Source: Luteimonas colneyensis (lineage in GTDB: Bacteria; Pseudomonadota; Gammaproteobacteria; Xanthomonadales; Xanthomonadaceae). From it: a stretch of 50,010 nt of DNA. The notes beneath the pieces were generated by a model. It saw nothing but the letters and a program-made list of their open reading frames with translations. It made no database searches and was not told the DNA's origin. The DNA is taken from assembly GCF_014836665.1 (NCBI RefSeq), contig NZ_JACSQJ010000010.1, forward strand, positions 1 through 50,010, in the 5' to 3' direction. The position numbers were made by a program, and so were the translations under genes. Positions 15,325 to 27,143 of the stretch are shown here, in pieces (positions within the stretch are counted from its first letter, which is position 1; every line of letters begins with the position of its first letter).

Positions 15325-16670
15325 CGGCGGCGGCTGGCGCCTGGCCGGGACGGACGCTGCTGGTCGCGGCGCTCGCGCTCCCGCTGCCGGCATGGACCCA
15401 GGACGCTGGACCGGGAGTGGCCGCGCACGAGGCGCGGATCCAGGCCCTCGAGGCGAAGCTCGACGCGCAGGCGCGCCAGATCCAGGACCTGCGCGACTAC
15501 GTGCAGGGCCAGCGGCTCGGCTGGGACGAGGCCGCGGACATCGACGCCACGCGGCTGGGCGAGCTGCGCGCGCGCGGCGCGGCCGGCGCGGCGCTGCCCG
15601 CGGGGCCTTCGATGGCGGCCGCGGCCGTCGCCGCGCAGTCCGCGGACGACCGTCCCGTGCCCGTGGGCCAGGCGCCGGTGGAATCGACGCGTCCGCCGGA
15701 AATCGCGCAGATCTTCGACCAGCCGGGCGTGCTGACCCCGCGCGGAACCCTGGTGCTCGAACCGTCGCTGCAGACCGGCTACTACTCCAACGACCGCGTC
15801 GCGCTGATCGGCTACACCGTGATCCCGGCCATCCTCATCGGCCTGATCGACGTGCGCCAGGTGAAGACCACCAGCCTGTCGGTCGGCCTGGCCGCGCGCT
15901 ACGGCCTCGCCAACCGCTTCGAGCTCGAGCTGAAGGTGCCGTACATGTACATCCGCGGCGACACCGTCAGCCGAGAGATCTTCACCGGTTCGGCCCAGGA
16001 CAGCGTGTTCAGCGCCGACGGCAACGGGCTCGGCGACATCGAGATGACCGCGCGCTACCAGCTTCCGAACAAGGGCGCGGACCGCCCGTTCTACGTGCTC
16101 TGGCTGCGCTACAAGTCGCGCACCGGCGAGGACCTGTTCGAGGTCACCACCGACTGCGTCACCCGCTGCGTGGCCAACGCCACCGGCACCGGCCTGCCGC
16201 TGGAACTGCCGACCGGCAGCGGCTTCGCCTCGGTGCAGCCGGGCGTGACCTGGCTGTACGCCTCGGACCCCGTGGTGTTCTTCGGCAGCCTGAGCTACCT
16301 GCACAACTTCGCCCGCAAGGACGTCTCGCGCACCACGCTCACCGGCGCGCCGGAAGGCTTCCCGCAGACCACGACCGAGTACCTGGGCGAGGTCGACGCC
16401 GGCGACATCATCGGCTTCAACGTCGGCGTCGGGCTCGCGCTCAACGAGCGCGCCGCGATCAGCATCGGCTACGACCACAACATCGTGCAGCGCTCGCAGC
16501 AGAACGGCAGCGACCTGCCGGGCTCCGTCCGCGTGGTGCTGGGCACGCTGATGCTCGGCGGCACCTACCGCATCAGCGAACGCACCAGCCTGAACATCGC
16601 GCTGGGCGCCGGCATGACCCGCGACACGCCCGACGTCACCTTGGTCGCGCGCCTGCCGATCCGGTTCTGA
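15321..16670 (+). CDS. FapF-like outer-membrane export porin
   Basis: The 449-residue product has a signal peptide (1-26), a coiled coil (about 32-62, EARIQALEAKLDAQARQIQD), a linker, the segment PPEIAQIFDQPGVLTPRGT (125-143) and a beta-barrel to the C-terminal Phe. FapF of Pseudomonas has the same order (trimeric coiled coil, gating plug, barrel), and segments like VLTPRGTLVLEPSLQ and GYTVIPAILIGLIDVRQVKT look like those of its homologues. It probably lets the unfolded subunits cross the outer membrane. Some databases would label it only as a transporter. The GTG start overlaps the previous stop (GTGA). Confidence 0.78.
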   Translation: MTAAAGAWPGRTLLVAALALPLPAWTQDAGPGVAAHEARIQALEAKLDAQARQIQDLRDYVQGQRLGWDEAADIDATRLGELRARGAAGAALPAGPSMAAAAVAAQSADDRPVPVGQAPVESTRPPEIAQIFDQPGVLTPRGTLVLEPSLQTGYYSNDRVALIGYTVIPAILIGLIDVRQVKTTSLSVGLAARYGLANRFELELKVPYMYIRGDTVSREIFTGSAQDSVFSADGNGLGDIEMTARYQLPNKGADRPFYVLWLRYKSRTGEDLFEVTTDCVTRCVANATGTGLPLELPTGSGFASVQPGVTWLYASDPVVFFGSLSYLHNFARKDVSRTTLTGAPEGFPQTTTEYLGEVDAGDIIGFNVGVGLALNERAAISIGYDHNIVQRSQQNGSDLPGSVRVVLGTLMLGGTYRISERTSLNIALGAGMTRDTPDVTLVARLPIRF

Positions 16671-16782
16671 ATCCGCCCCGCGCGGCATCAATCGGCCGGC
16701 ACGCGCACAGCTGTCCGCTTGGCGGATGCGGGCGCGTTGGCGGTAGTGGGCAAGGAGACGGGAGGCCATCCGAGGGGGGCGG

Positions 16783-18183
16783 GTGCGGCGCAAAGGCATG
16801 CCGGGACGCACTGGAGTGCGCGGATTCATCCATTGGGTGGTGCCCGGGGGCGGCGTGGTCGAAGCCTTGCCCGCGGGGCTGGCCAGGCGCGGCTGGCAGC
16901 CGCGACTGGTGTCGTCGGCCGATGCGATCGTGGCGCTGCTGGCCGGCGGTGCGGACGCGTACTGCGCCGGACTGCTGGACCTTCGTGGCAGCGACGAGCC
17001 TTCGGCGCATGCGCTCGAACGCATCCGCGAGGTGCTCGCCCGCGGTGGGCCGGGCTGGGTGGCGGGTGTCGCCCCGGGCCAGGTGAAGCTGGAGCCGGTG
17101 CGGCGGCTGGTGCGCGACCACTGTCACGACTACGTGGTGCTGCCCTGCGAGGACGGCCTGCTCGCCACCGTGCTCGGCCACGCCCACGGCATGGCGCGGC
17201 TGGAGGACGGCAGCATGGCCACGCCGCATCCGGTGCCGTCGATGGACGGCATGGTGGGCGAGAGTCCGGTGATGCACGCGCTCTACCGGCGGCTGCAGCG
17301 CGCTGCGCTGACCGACGCGCCGGTGTGCATCGGCGGTGGCACCGGAACCGGCAAGGAGCTGGCGGCGGCCGCGATCCATCGCCATTCGAAGCGGCACGGG
17401 GCACCGCTGGTGGTCATCAACTGCGGCGCGATTCCGGAAAGCCTGGTGCAGTCCGAGCTGTTCGGCTTCGAGCGCGGCGCCTTCACCGGGGCCAACCAGC
17501 GCAAGCGCGGCCGCTTCGAGCATGCCGACGGCGGCACCCTGTTCCTGGACGAGATCGGCGATCTTCCGCTGGAATCGCAGGCGTCGCTGCTGCGCTTCCT
17601 CGAGCAGGGCACGATCCAGCGCCTGGGCGGGCACGAGGAGATCGCGGTCGACGCGCGGATCATCTGCGCCACCCACGTCGACCTGGAGGCGGCCGTCGAA
17701 CGCGGGCGCTTCCGCGAGGACCTGTACCACCGCCTGCGGGTGATCGAGCTGCACATGCCGGCGCTGCGCGAGCGCGGTGGCGACATCGCGCTGCTGGCGG
17801 CCTGGGCGCTGGCCAGGCACTCGGGCGAGGCCGGCAGCCGCGTCCGTGGCTTCACCCGCGACGCGCTGCGCGCGCTGCACGACCACAGCTGGCCCGGCAA
17901 CGTGCGCGAATTGCTCAACCGCGTGCGGCAGGCGGTGGTGATGGCCGAGGGCACCCGGATCACCGCGCGTGACCTGCGGCTGCAGGAGGTCGGCGTGGCG
18001 CTGCAGACGCTGGGCGAGGCAAGGCTGGAGGGCGAGCGCGCGGCGATCGAGCGTGCGCTGCTGCGCAATGGCGGGCGCCTTCAGGCGGCCGCGCGCGAAC
18101 TCGGGATCTCGCGCGTCACCCTGTACCGGCTGATGAACCGCCACGGTCTGCGCGGCGGCGAGGACGCCACCGGCACCGGCTGA
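16783..18183 (+). CDS. Sigma-54-dependent activator with VpsR-like N-terminus
   Basis: The 466-residue product has a receiver-like N-terminal domain (about 12-150), an AAA+ domain (153-385) and a Fis-type helix-turn-helix (433-455, QAAARELGISRVTLYRLMNR). Walker A is GGGTGTGK (184-191), the sigma-54 contact loop GAFTGA is at 232-237 and Walker B TLFLDE at 252-257. The block DYVVLPCEDGLLATVLGHAHGMARL resembles VpsR/FleQ-like activators, and I see no clear phosphoacceptor Asp, so control by c-di-GMP or a partner protein is possible. A GTG start was chosen (GAGGGGGG upstream); ATG at 16798 is the alternative. It is the natural regulator of the sigma-54 promoter at 12.68 kb. Confidence 0.88.
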   Translation: MRRKGMPGRTGVRGFIHWVVPGGGVVEALPAGLARRGWQPRLVSSADAIVALLAGGADAYCAGLLDLRGSDEPSAHALERIREVLARGGPGWVAGVAPGQVKLEPVRRLVRDHCHDYVVLPCEDGLLATVLGHAHGMARLEDGSMATPHPVPSMDGMVGESPVMHALYRRLQRAALTDAPVCIGGGTGTGKELAAAAIHRHSKRHGAPLVVINCGAIPESLVQSELFGFERGAFTGANQRKRGRFEHADGGTLFLDEIGDLPLESQASLLRFLEQGTIQRLGGHEEIAVDARIICATHVDLEAAVERGRFREDLYHRLRVIELHMPALRERGGDIALLAAWALARHSGEAGSRVRGFTRDALRALHDHSWPGNVRELLNRVRQAVVMAEGTRITARDLRLQEVGVALQTLGEARLEGERAAIERALLRNGGRLQAAARELGISRVTLYRLMNRHGLRGGEDATGTG

Positions 18184-18222
18184 GGCGGGGGCGATGGGGC
18201 GCTGCCGGCGCGGGTCGGCCCC

Positions 18223-18653
18223 TCAGCCTCCGGCGACGCGCCTGACCGCCTCGGGCAGCGGCGTCGGGCGCCCGCTGCGGCGGTCGATCCACACCATCAC
18301 CACATGGCCGTCGGCGTGCAGCACGCGGCCGTCGGCGCTGGTGATGCGGTGGCCCAGGGTCACGCTGCTGGTGCCGACGCGGTCGGCGGTGAGCTCGACC
18401 ACGATCGAACCGGGGTAGGGGATGGGCTGGCGGTAGTTCATCTGCACCGCGGCCAGCAGCGGCGCGGTCTCGTCGGTCACCCAGTCCTCGCCCAGCGACT
18501 CGAACCAGCGGATCCGCGCCTCCTCCAGGTAGGTCATGAAGTTGGAGTTGTTGACGTGGTTGAAGGCGTCGAGGTCGCGCCAGCGCAGCTCGATGGGCAT
18601 GCGGTGCAGGAGGGCGCCATGCTCGGCGGGAGCATGTCCGGCGTTTGAGTGGC

Positions 18654-18657
<4 letters not shown>
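18223..18657 (-). CDS. Acyl-CoA thioesterase, hotdog (4HBT) family
   Basis: The 144-residue product fits single hotdog-fold thioesterases. The active-site strand-helix is [24 protein letters not shown] (key residues D-x-D-x-x-x-H-V-N-N), the same as in 4-hydroxybenzoyl-CoA thioesterase and YbgC relatives. It should hydrolyse an acyl-CoA; chain specificity is not visible. Its start overlaps the stop of uvrA (ATGA), so it is expressed with uvrA although no functional link is known. The sigma-54 activator gene converges on it 39 bases away. Confidence 0.88.
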
Positions 18658-21605
<2,948 letters not shown>

Positions 21606-21650
21606 TCGGGTGGGGTCCGGGTCGGAGGGGGAGGTGGCGGGCGATCGACC

Positions 21651-21679
21651 AGCCTACCGAGCCCCTGTCATGGGGGCAA
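21651..21679 (-). promoter_or_regulatory. Sigma-70-like promoter of uvrA
   Basis: On the minus strand TTGCCC and TAGGCT are separated by 17 bases, about 45 bases upstream of the uvrA start. A short inverted repeat GCCCC...GGGGC overlaps the spacer and could be a regulator site or chance. Confidence 0.45.
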
Positions 21680-21715
21680 ACGAGCGGATTTCCAGCCGCG
21701 CTCCGGACCGGTGAC

Positions 21716-21747
21716 GCAAAAGAAAGGGGCCCGGCGAACCGGGCCCC
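21716..21747 (-). terminator. Rho-independent terminator of the S8 protease gene
   Basis: A nine-base-pair stem (GGGGCCCGG / CCGGGCCCC) with a four-base loop is followed on the minus strand by TTTCTTTT. It starts 24 bases after the protease stop codon. Confidence 0.88.
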
Positions 21748-21771
21748 TCGCTTTACGCCTGGCGTCCGGGA

Positions 21772-24234
21772 TCAGCGACGCGCGGTGTAGTTCACCGTGA
21801 TCTCGGCGGAGCACTCATCGGTACCGGCGTTGCAGACCTGGTAGGTCGCGCTGCCGGGGCCGATGGCGGCCGCGTTGAAGGTGTGGGTGAGCTTGCCGGT
21901 GTTGGCGACCGTGGCGGCCACCTCGCCATTGAAGCGCACGTCCACCTGCTCGCCCTGGCCGCCCGTCCAGGTCAGCGGCACGCGGATGCGCTGGCCCCTG
22001 AGGGCGAACGCATAGCGGGCCAGCAGGTTCTGCGGAGCGTTCTCGGGCGGCTGCTCGTCACCCACGTAGCTTGCGACCAGCGAAAGCCCGGACGCCGCCT
22101 CGTAGCCGTTGATCAGGACGTACCACTGTCCCGCGGCCGGGGTCGGGAACTCGCAGAGCTCGTTGCTGCCGAGTTCCCACGAGCGGCAGTCGTAGACCGA
22201 GCCGGTCGGGGCGTCGCCACGACGGACGTACAGGTCGGCATCGCCTTCGCCGTCGCCCGACAGCTGCACCGACAGGTCGGTGGCGTCGACCGGGACGTCG
22301 ATGAAGTACAGCAGCTGCTCGTCGGTGTCGACGCTGATGCCGGTGACCGCCACGCCGTTATCGAGTTCGATCGCGTCGGGGCCCGGCGGAGGGGTCGTGC
22401 CTTCATCGTCGTAGGTGCCGGTGAGGTTCCAGCCGTCCGACGTGCTGTACGCGGAGATGCGCACGTGCCACGTGCCGGCCTGCGGGTTGGTGAACGAGCA
22501 GGTCTCGGCCACGGCACCGCCGGTGTACGGACGGCAGTCGTACGTGCTCGAGGTCGGAGCGGACCCATAACGGACGTAGAGGTCCGAGTCGCCCGTGCCG
22601 GGAGCGAAGTTGAACACCAGGCTGGCCTGGTTGGCCGGCACCTCGAGGGTGAAGAACCGTTCCTCGTTGCTCGACATCGGGCCGAGGGCCGAGGCCACGC
22701 CGTTCTCGAGCACGACCGGCGGCGGCGGCGGCGGCGGGCCGGGAGGCGCCGGCGGCAGCAGTTCGCTGCCATCGGCCACGGCGACCGCGCGACCGGCGTC
22801 GATCATGCTGGCGCACCACAGCGAGGCGGTGTTGCAGCCGGTGACGAGGCCATTGGCGGCGTAGCCGGTGTTCTGCAGCATCACTTCGAGCTCGTCCGGC
22901 GGCAGGTGCTCGCCGGCGGCTTCCATCATGAGCGCGGCGGTGCCGGCGACGTGCGGAGCCGCCATCGAGGTGCCGGCGTACCAGGCGTAGCTGTCGTCTT
23001 CCGGGCCTTCCAGGCCGGTGTTCAGCGTCGACAGCACCTGGTTTTCGGCGGGAGTCACGCCGCTGCCTGCCGGCGCCGCGACGCTGATGCCCGTGCCGAA
23101 GTTGGTGCTGGCGTACTTGGTGTTGTTCGGGCCGGTGCCCGCCACCGCGATCACGCCCTCGCAGCCCGCGGGGCTGAAGCCGGAGACGTTGGCGCTGGAG
23201 TTGCCCGCCGCCGCGATCACCGCCGTCCCGTTCTCGATGGCGATGTTGATCGCCTCCTGCATCGCGACGGGGCACGCGGTGGCGCCGCCGAGGCTGAGGT
23301 TGATGATGTGCGCCGGAGTGGGGTTTGCGGGCACGCCGGGGACGGTGCCGCCGGACGCCCAGACGATGGCATCGTTGATGTCGGCGAACGAACCGCCCTG
23401 GTTGCCGAGCACGCGCACGTGCTGGACCTTGGCGCCGTGCGCCACGCCCGCCACGCCGATGCCGTTGTTGGTCAGGGCCGCGACCGTGCCGGCCACGTGG
23501 GTGCCGTGCCAGCTGCTGTCGTACTTGTCGTCCCAGTCGCCGGTGTCGGACGGATCGGCGTCGCGGCCATCACCGTCGCGGGCGTTGGCCGGATCGGAGA
23601 TGAAGTCGTAGCCGGCGACGAACTGCCCGGTGAGGTCCTCGTGCTGCAGCTCGCCGGTGTCGAGCACGGCGACGATGTAGCCGGAGCCGTCGACGGTGTC
23701 CCAGGCCTCGGTGGCATTGATGCCCATGCCGTCGCCCTTGTAATGCCACTGCTGGACGAACAGCGGGTCATTGGGCTCCATCGCACGATACATGCGGCCG
23801 TTCGGCTCGACTGCGCGGATCGAGGGGTGCTTCATCAGCTCGACTTCGAGCTTGCGGCGCGCGACCACGTCGATCTCGCGGTCCAGGCGGATCAGCTGGG
23901 CGCCGGTGCCGGTGGTGCGCTCGACGGTGATGCGGGCACCCAGGGCCTTGCCGATGGCATCCAGCTGGCGCTGCATGTCCGCGGCGGGCTTGGCGCCCTT
24001 CTTGAAGCTCACCAGGAAGCTGTCATAGCTGTCGTCGGCGGGCGCCTTCAGGTTGGTGCCGTAGGCCTGGGCCGGCTTGGAAAAAACGGGCTGCTTGGCG
24101 ACAGCCTTCTGTACCTGCGCGGGCTTGGCGGCCGCCGGCGTACGCATGGCCGCGTAGGACGGCGCCGCGAACAGGGCGGCGGTGATCGCCACCGCCAGCG
24201 CGGTAGTGGTGTTGCTCCGAGTCGTGCTTGTCAT
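21772..24234 (-). CDS. Secreted subtilisin-family (S8) serine protease with two PPC domains
   Basis: The 820-residue product has a signal peptide (1-28), a propeptide (about 30-155, FLVSFKKGAKPA) and a peptidase S8 domain with the triad Asp192 (AVLDTGE), His243 (WHGTHVAGT) and Ser423 (GTSMAAPHVAG); Asn345 is the oxyanion residue. A poly-proline hinge (494-507) leads to two pre-peptidase C-terminal domains (510-610 and 620-725, both with D-L-Y-V-R and a YDCR cysteine) and a last immunoglobulin-like domain (735-820). It is probably a type-II-secreted exoprotease. The ATG at 24234 follows AAAGGAGAGAGGA. It stands alone as a transcription unit. Confidence 0.95.
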   Translation of the reverse strand: MTSTTRSNTTTALAVAITAALFAAPSYAAMRTPAAAKPAQVQKAVAKQPVFSKPAQAYGTNLKAPADDSYDSFLVSFKKGAKPAADMQRQLDAIGKALGARITVERTTGTGAQLIRLDREIDVVARRKLEVELMKHPSIRAVEPNGRMYRAMEPNDPLFVQQWHYKGDGMGINATEAWDTVDGSGYIVAVLDTGELQHEDLTGQFVAGYDFISDPANARDGDGRDADPSDTGDWDDKYDSSWHGTHVAGTVAALTNNGIGVAGVAHGAKVQHVRVLGNQGGSFADINDAIVWASGGTVPGVPANPTPAHIINLSLGGATACPVAMQEAINIAIENGTAVIAAAGNSSANVSGFSPAGCEGVIAVAGTGPNNTKYASTNFGTGISVAAPAGSGVTPAENQVLSTLNTGLEGPEDDSYAWYAGTSMAAPHVAGTAALMMEAAGEHLPPDELEVMLQNTGYAANGLVTGCNTASLWCASMIDAGRAVAVADGSELLPPAPPGPPPPPPPVVLENGVASALGPMSSNEERFFTLEVPANQASLVFNFAPGTGDSDLYVRYGSAPTSSTYDCRPYTGGAVAETCSFTNPQAGTWHVRISAYSTSDGWNLTGTYDDEGTTPPPGPDAIELDNGVAVTGISVDTDEQLLYFIDVPVDATDLSVQLSGDGEGDADLYVRRGDAPTGSVYDCRSWELGSNELCEFPTPAAGQWYVLINGYEAASGLSLVASYVGDEQPPENAPQNLLARYAFALRGQRIRVPLTWTGGQGEQVDVRFNGEVAATVANTGKLTHTFNAAAIGPGSATYQVCNAGTDECSAEITVNYTARR

Positions 24235-24791
24235 TTCGGTCCTCTCTCCTTTCGTCGATCCGGGCGCGCATTGGCGTCCGGCCCCATCCACGCAGTGGCG
24301 GTTGCTACTCCAGTGGAACCAGTACGCACGTCGCCGGCGCTGCCCGGAGGGGCTGCGGCCTGGAGGCGTGCAGAAGGAAGTCGTCGCGCGCGGCGCGACG
24401 GGTGGCGGCGGGTCACGAGGGACGCGCCGGCGTAAAATGATGTGCGGGGCGTGCGGCTGCGCCGGCCCGGAGGGCGCGACGATGGTGCGGGGTGGTGGTC
24501 CCCGGCGGATCGAGGCCGTTGCACTGACAGAGACTCTCCGGAAGGCGATGACTCCCCTTGCGGCGCATTACCACGGCGCCGGCACGGGGTGCCTGACTAC
24601 TGGTCCTGCAGCGGATGGGCCCCTGTACCCGTCCGACCCCCCGAACCTACCGGAAGCATGGCCGCGTGCGCAACCGTATAGCCGCCATTCAGCGTGGTTT
24701 GACCCGAAATTCCGGATTCGTCTACAATTCCGCTCCTGTCCGCCCTCGATGGCCGGCAGGCGACCACAATAACTACAGAGGAAGACTGGTC
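24235..24791. other. 557-base gap upstream of rplU
   Basis: Apart from the ribosome site of the protease gene at the left end and the rplU promoter at the right end, I see no clear gene. A TAAAAT hexamer at about 24434 is followed by a short frame beginning MMCGACGCAG; its codon use and length do not make a convincing gene. No known riboswitch or structural RNA was recognised. Confidence 0.5.
24699..24728 (+). promoter_or_regulatory. Sigma-70 promoter of rplU-rpmA-obgE
   Basis: TTGACC (24699-24704) and TACAAT (24723-24728) are 18 bases apart, 63 bases upstream of the rplU ATG. The surrounding stretch is AT-richer than the window average, as expected for a strong ribosomal-protein promoter. 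Confidence 0.8.
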
Positions 24792-25112
24792 ATGTACGCA
24801 GTCCTGGTAACGGGCGGCAAGCAGTACCGCGTCATGCAGGGCGAGACCCTGCGCGTGGAACTGCTCGACGTCGAGGCGGGCAAGGAGATCACGTTCGACA
24901 ACGTGCTCATGCTCGGCGATTCCGATGGCATCAAGGTGGGCGACGCGCTGAAGGGCGCCTCCGTCACCGCCACCGTCAAGGCCCACGGCCGCGCCGACAA
25001 GGTGCGCATCGTGAAGTTCCGCCGCCGCAAGCACCATCGCAAGCAGATGGGCCACCGGCAGCACTACACCGAAATCGAGATCACCGGCATCGCCGGTGGC
25101 GACAAGAAGTAA
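24792..25112 (+). CDS. rplU: 50S ribosomal protein L21
   Basis: The 106-residue protein begins [14 protein letters not shown] and contains [21 protein letters not shown], both diagnostic for L21. It binds 23S rRNA in the large subunit. It is the first gene of the conserved order rplU-rpmA-obgE, with rpmA 12 bases downstream. An extra C-terminal GDKK tail is the only small difference from E. coli. Confidence 0.98.
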   Translation: MYAVLVTGGKQYRVMQGETLRVELLDVEAGKEITFDNVLMLGDSDGIKVGDALKGASVTATVKAHGRADKVRIVKFRRRKHHRKQMGHRQHYTEIEITGIAGGDKK

Positions 25113-25124
25113 GGAGACGCAGCC

Positions 25125-25385
25125 ATGGCACACAAAAAGGGCGTAGGTTCCTCGCGCAACGGCCGCGACTCCAACCCGAAGTACCTCGGCGTGAAGATGT
25201 ACGGTGGCCAGGCGATCGATGCCGGCAACATCATCGTCCGCCAGCGCGGCACCCAGTTCCACCCGGGTTCGGGCGTCGGCCTCGGCCGCGACCACACCCT
25301 GTTCGCGCTGATCGACGGCACGGTCGAATTCACGACCAAGGGCCCGAAGAAGCGCCGCACCGTGAACGTGATCGCCGAGGCCTGA
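25125..25385 (+). CDS. rpmA: 50S ribosomal protein L27
   Basis: The 86-residue sequence begins [20 protein letters not shown], the flexible N-terminus that reaches the peptidyl-transferase centre, and has the usual [22 protein letters not shown] block. No N-terminal cleavable leader of the Firmicutes type is present. GGAG lies ahead of the ATG. It is co-transcribed with rplU; a terminator lies 24 bases downstream. Confidence 0.98.
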   Translation: MAHKKGVGSSRNGRDSNPKYLGVKMYGGQAIDAGNIIVRQRGTQFHPGSGVGLGRDHTLFALIDGTVEFTTKGPKKRRTVNVIAEA

Positions 25386-25409
25386 GCCCCGCGCCACGTT
25401 CCGTGAAGG

Positions 25410-25435
25410 GCCCCGCTCCGGCGGGGCTTTTCGTT
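25410..25435 (+). terminator. Terminator after rpmA
   Basis: GCCCCGC, a TCCG loop and GCGGGGC form a seven-base-pair stem followed by TTTTCGTTT. It would reduce read-through from the ribosomal genes into obgE. Confidence 0.85.
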
Positions 25436-25450
25436 TCCGGGCATCCTTGA

Positions 25451-26536
<1,086 letters not shown>

Positions 26537-26549
26537 AGAGCTTTTTTTG

Positions 26550-26663
26550 CCACGGATGAACGCGGATCACGCGGATCACGCGGATTTACGCGGATCAAGC
26601 GTGAATCCGCCTGATGGCTTTTGCTCTATCCGTGTAAATCCGCGTGATCCGCGTCATCCGTGG
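26550..26663. repeat. Long imperfect palindrome, probable dispersed intergenic element
   Basis: The left arm (26550-26595) and right arm (26628-26663) pair over about 36 bases; the left arm has one extra nine-base CGCGGATCA unit, because CGCGGAT is repeated in tandem. A 32-base loop lies between. Outer bases GCTTT... on both sides extend the stem with mismatches. It sits between convergent obgE and rpsT. Elements with ccacggatgaacgcggat-like arms are common between genes in this bacterial family; copy number cannot be tested here. Confidence 0.7.
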
Positions 26664-26715
26664 TAAAGCCGTTGCCCTGGCGCGGCAACCCCGCCACAAA
26701 CGCCCACGCAAACGA

Positions 26716-26739
26716 AAAGCCCGGCTTGGGCCGGGCTTT
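26716..26739 (-). terminator. Rho-independent terminator of rpsT
   Basis: A perfect ten-base-pair stem (AAAGCCCGGC / GCCGGGCTTT, TTGG loop), with TTTTCGTTT on the minus strand after it. It lies 22 bases behind the rpsT stop and could also stop transcripts from obgE. Confidence 0.88.
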
Positions 26740-26760
26740 CGGGTGTCGCGTTGCGCTGCC

Positions 26761-27033
26761 TCAGGCGGCGCTGGCGATCGCCTTGATGCGGGCGGCCAGG
26801 CGGCTCTTGTGGCGGGCGGCCTTGTTCTTGTGGATCAGGCCGCGGGCGCTGAACCGGTCGAGCAGCGGCTGCGCGGCGTTGAACGCCTCCTGCGCGCCGG
26901 CGGCGTCATTGGCGTCGAGCGCCTTCAGCACCTTCTTGACGGCGGTGCGCATCTGCGAGCGCTGGCTGTTGTTGCGCAGGTTGCGCACGACGGCCTGCTT
27001 GGCGCGCTTCTTGGAGGACTTGATGTTGGCCAC
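26761..27033 (-). CDS. rpsT: 30S ribosomal protein S20
   Basis: The 90-residue, Lys/Arg/Ala-rich protein begins [13 protein letters not shown] and ends [15 protein letters not shown], typical of S20. It binds 16S rRNA early in small-subunit assembly. It is a single-gene unit with its own promoter and terminator, divergent from murJ as in many gammaproteobacteria. Confidence 0.97.
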   Translation of the reverse strand: MANIKSSKKRAKQAVVRNLRNNSQRSQMRTAVKKVLKALDANDAAGAQEAFNAAQPLLDRFSARGLIHKNKAARHKSRLAARIKAIASAA

Positions 27034-27087
27034 GGCGGGATCCTGGAAACGGGTGTAAAGATGGAATTCGGGTCGATCGAGCAGGAA

Positions 27088-27116
27088 AGTATGGCCGAAT
27101 CATGGATTTGCGTCAA
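27088..27116 (-). promoter_or_regulatory. Sigma-70 promoter of rpsT
   Basis: On the minus strand TTGACG and CATACT are 17 bases apart, 55 bases upstream of the rpsT start codon. The short AT-richer stretch is also the region in front of murJ. Confidence 0.75.
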
Positions 27117-27143
27117 CAATCGCCCGGTCACGGGATGGATCGC

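Noticed and set aside
21606..21720. LexA (SOS) box before uvrA
   Set aside because: No CTG-N10-CAG or the Xanthomonas TTAGTA-type box with suitable spacing was found; only a sigma-70-like promoter is visible.
24437..24772. Cys-rich small gene beginning MMCGACGCAG upstream of rplU
   Set aside because: Only the first codons look unusual; the rest has no consistent codon bias, no clear ribosome site, and runs over the rplU promoter.
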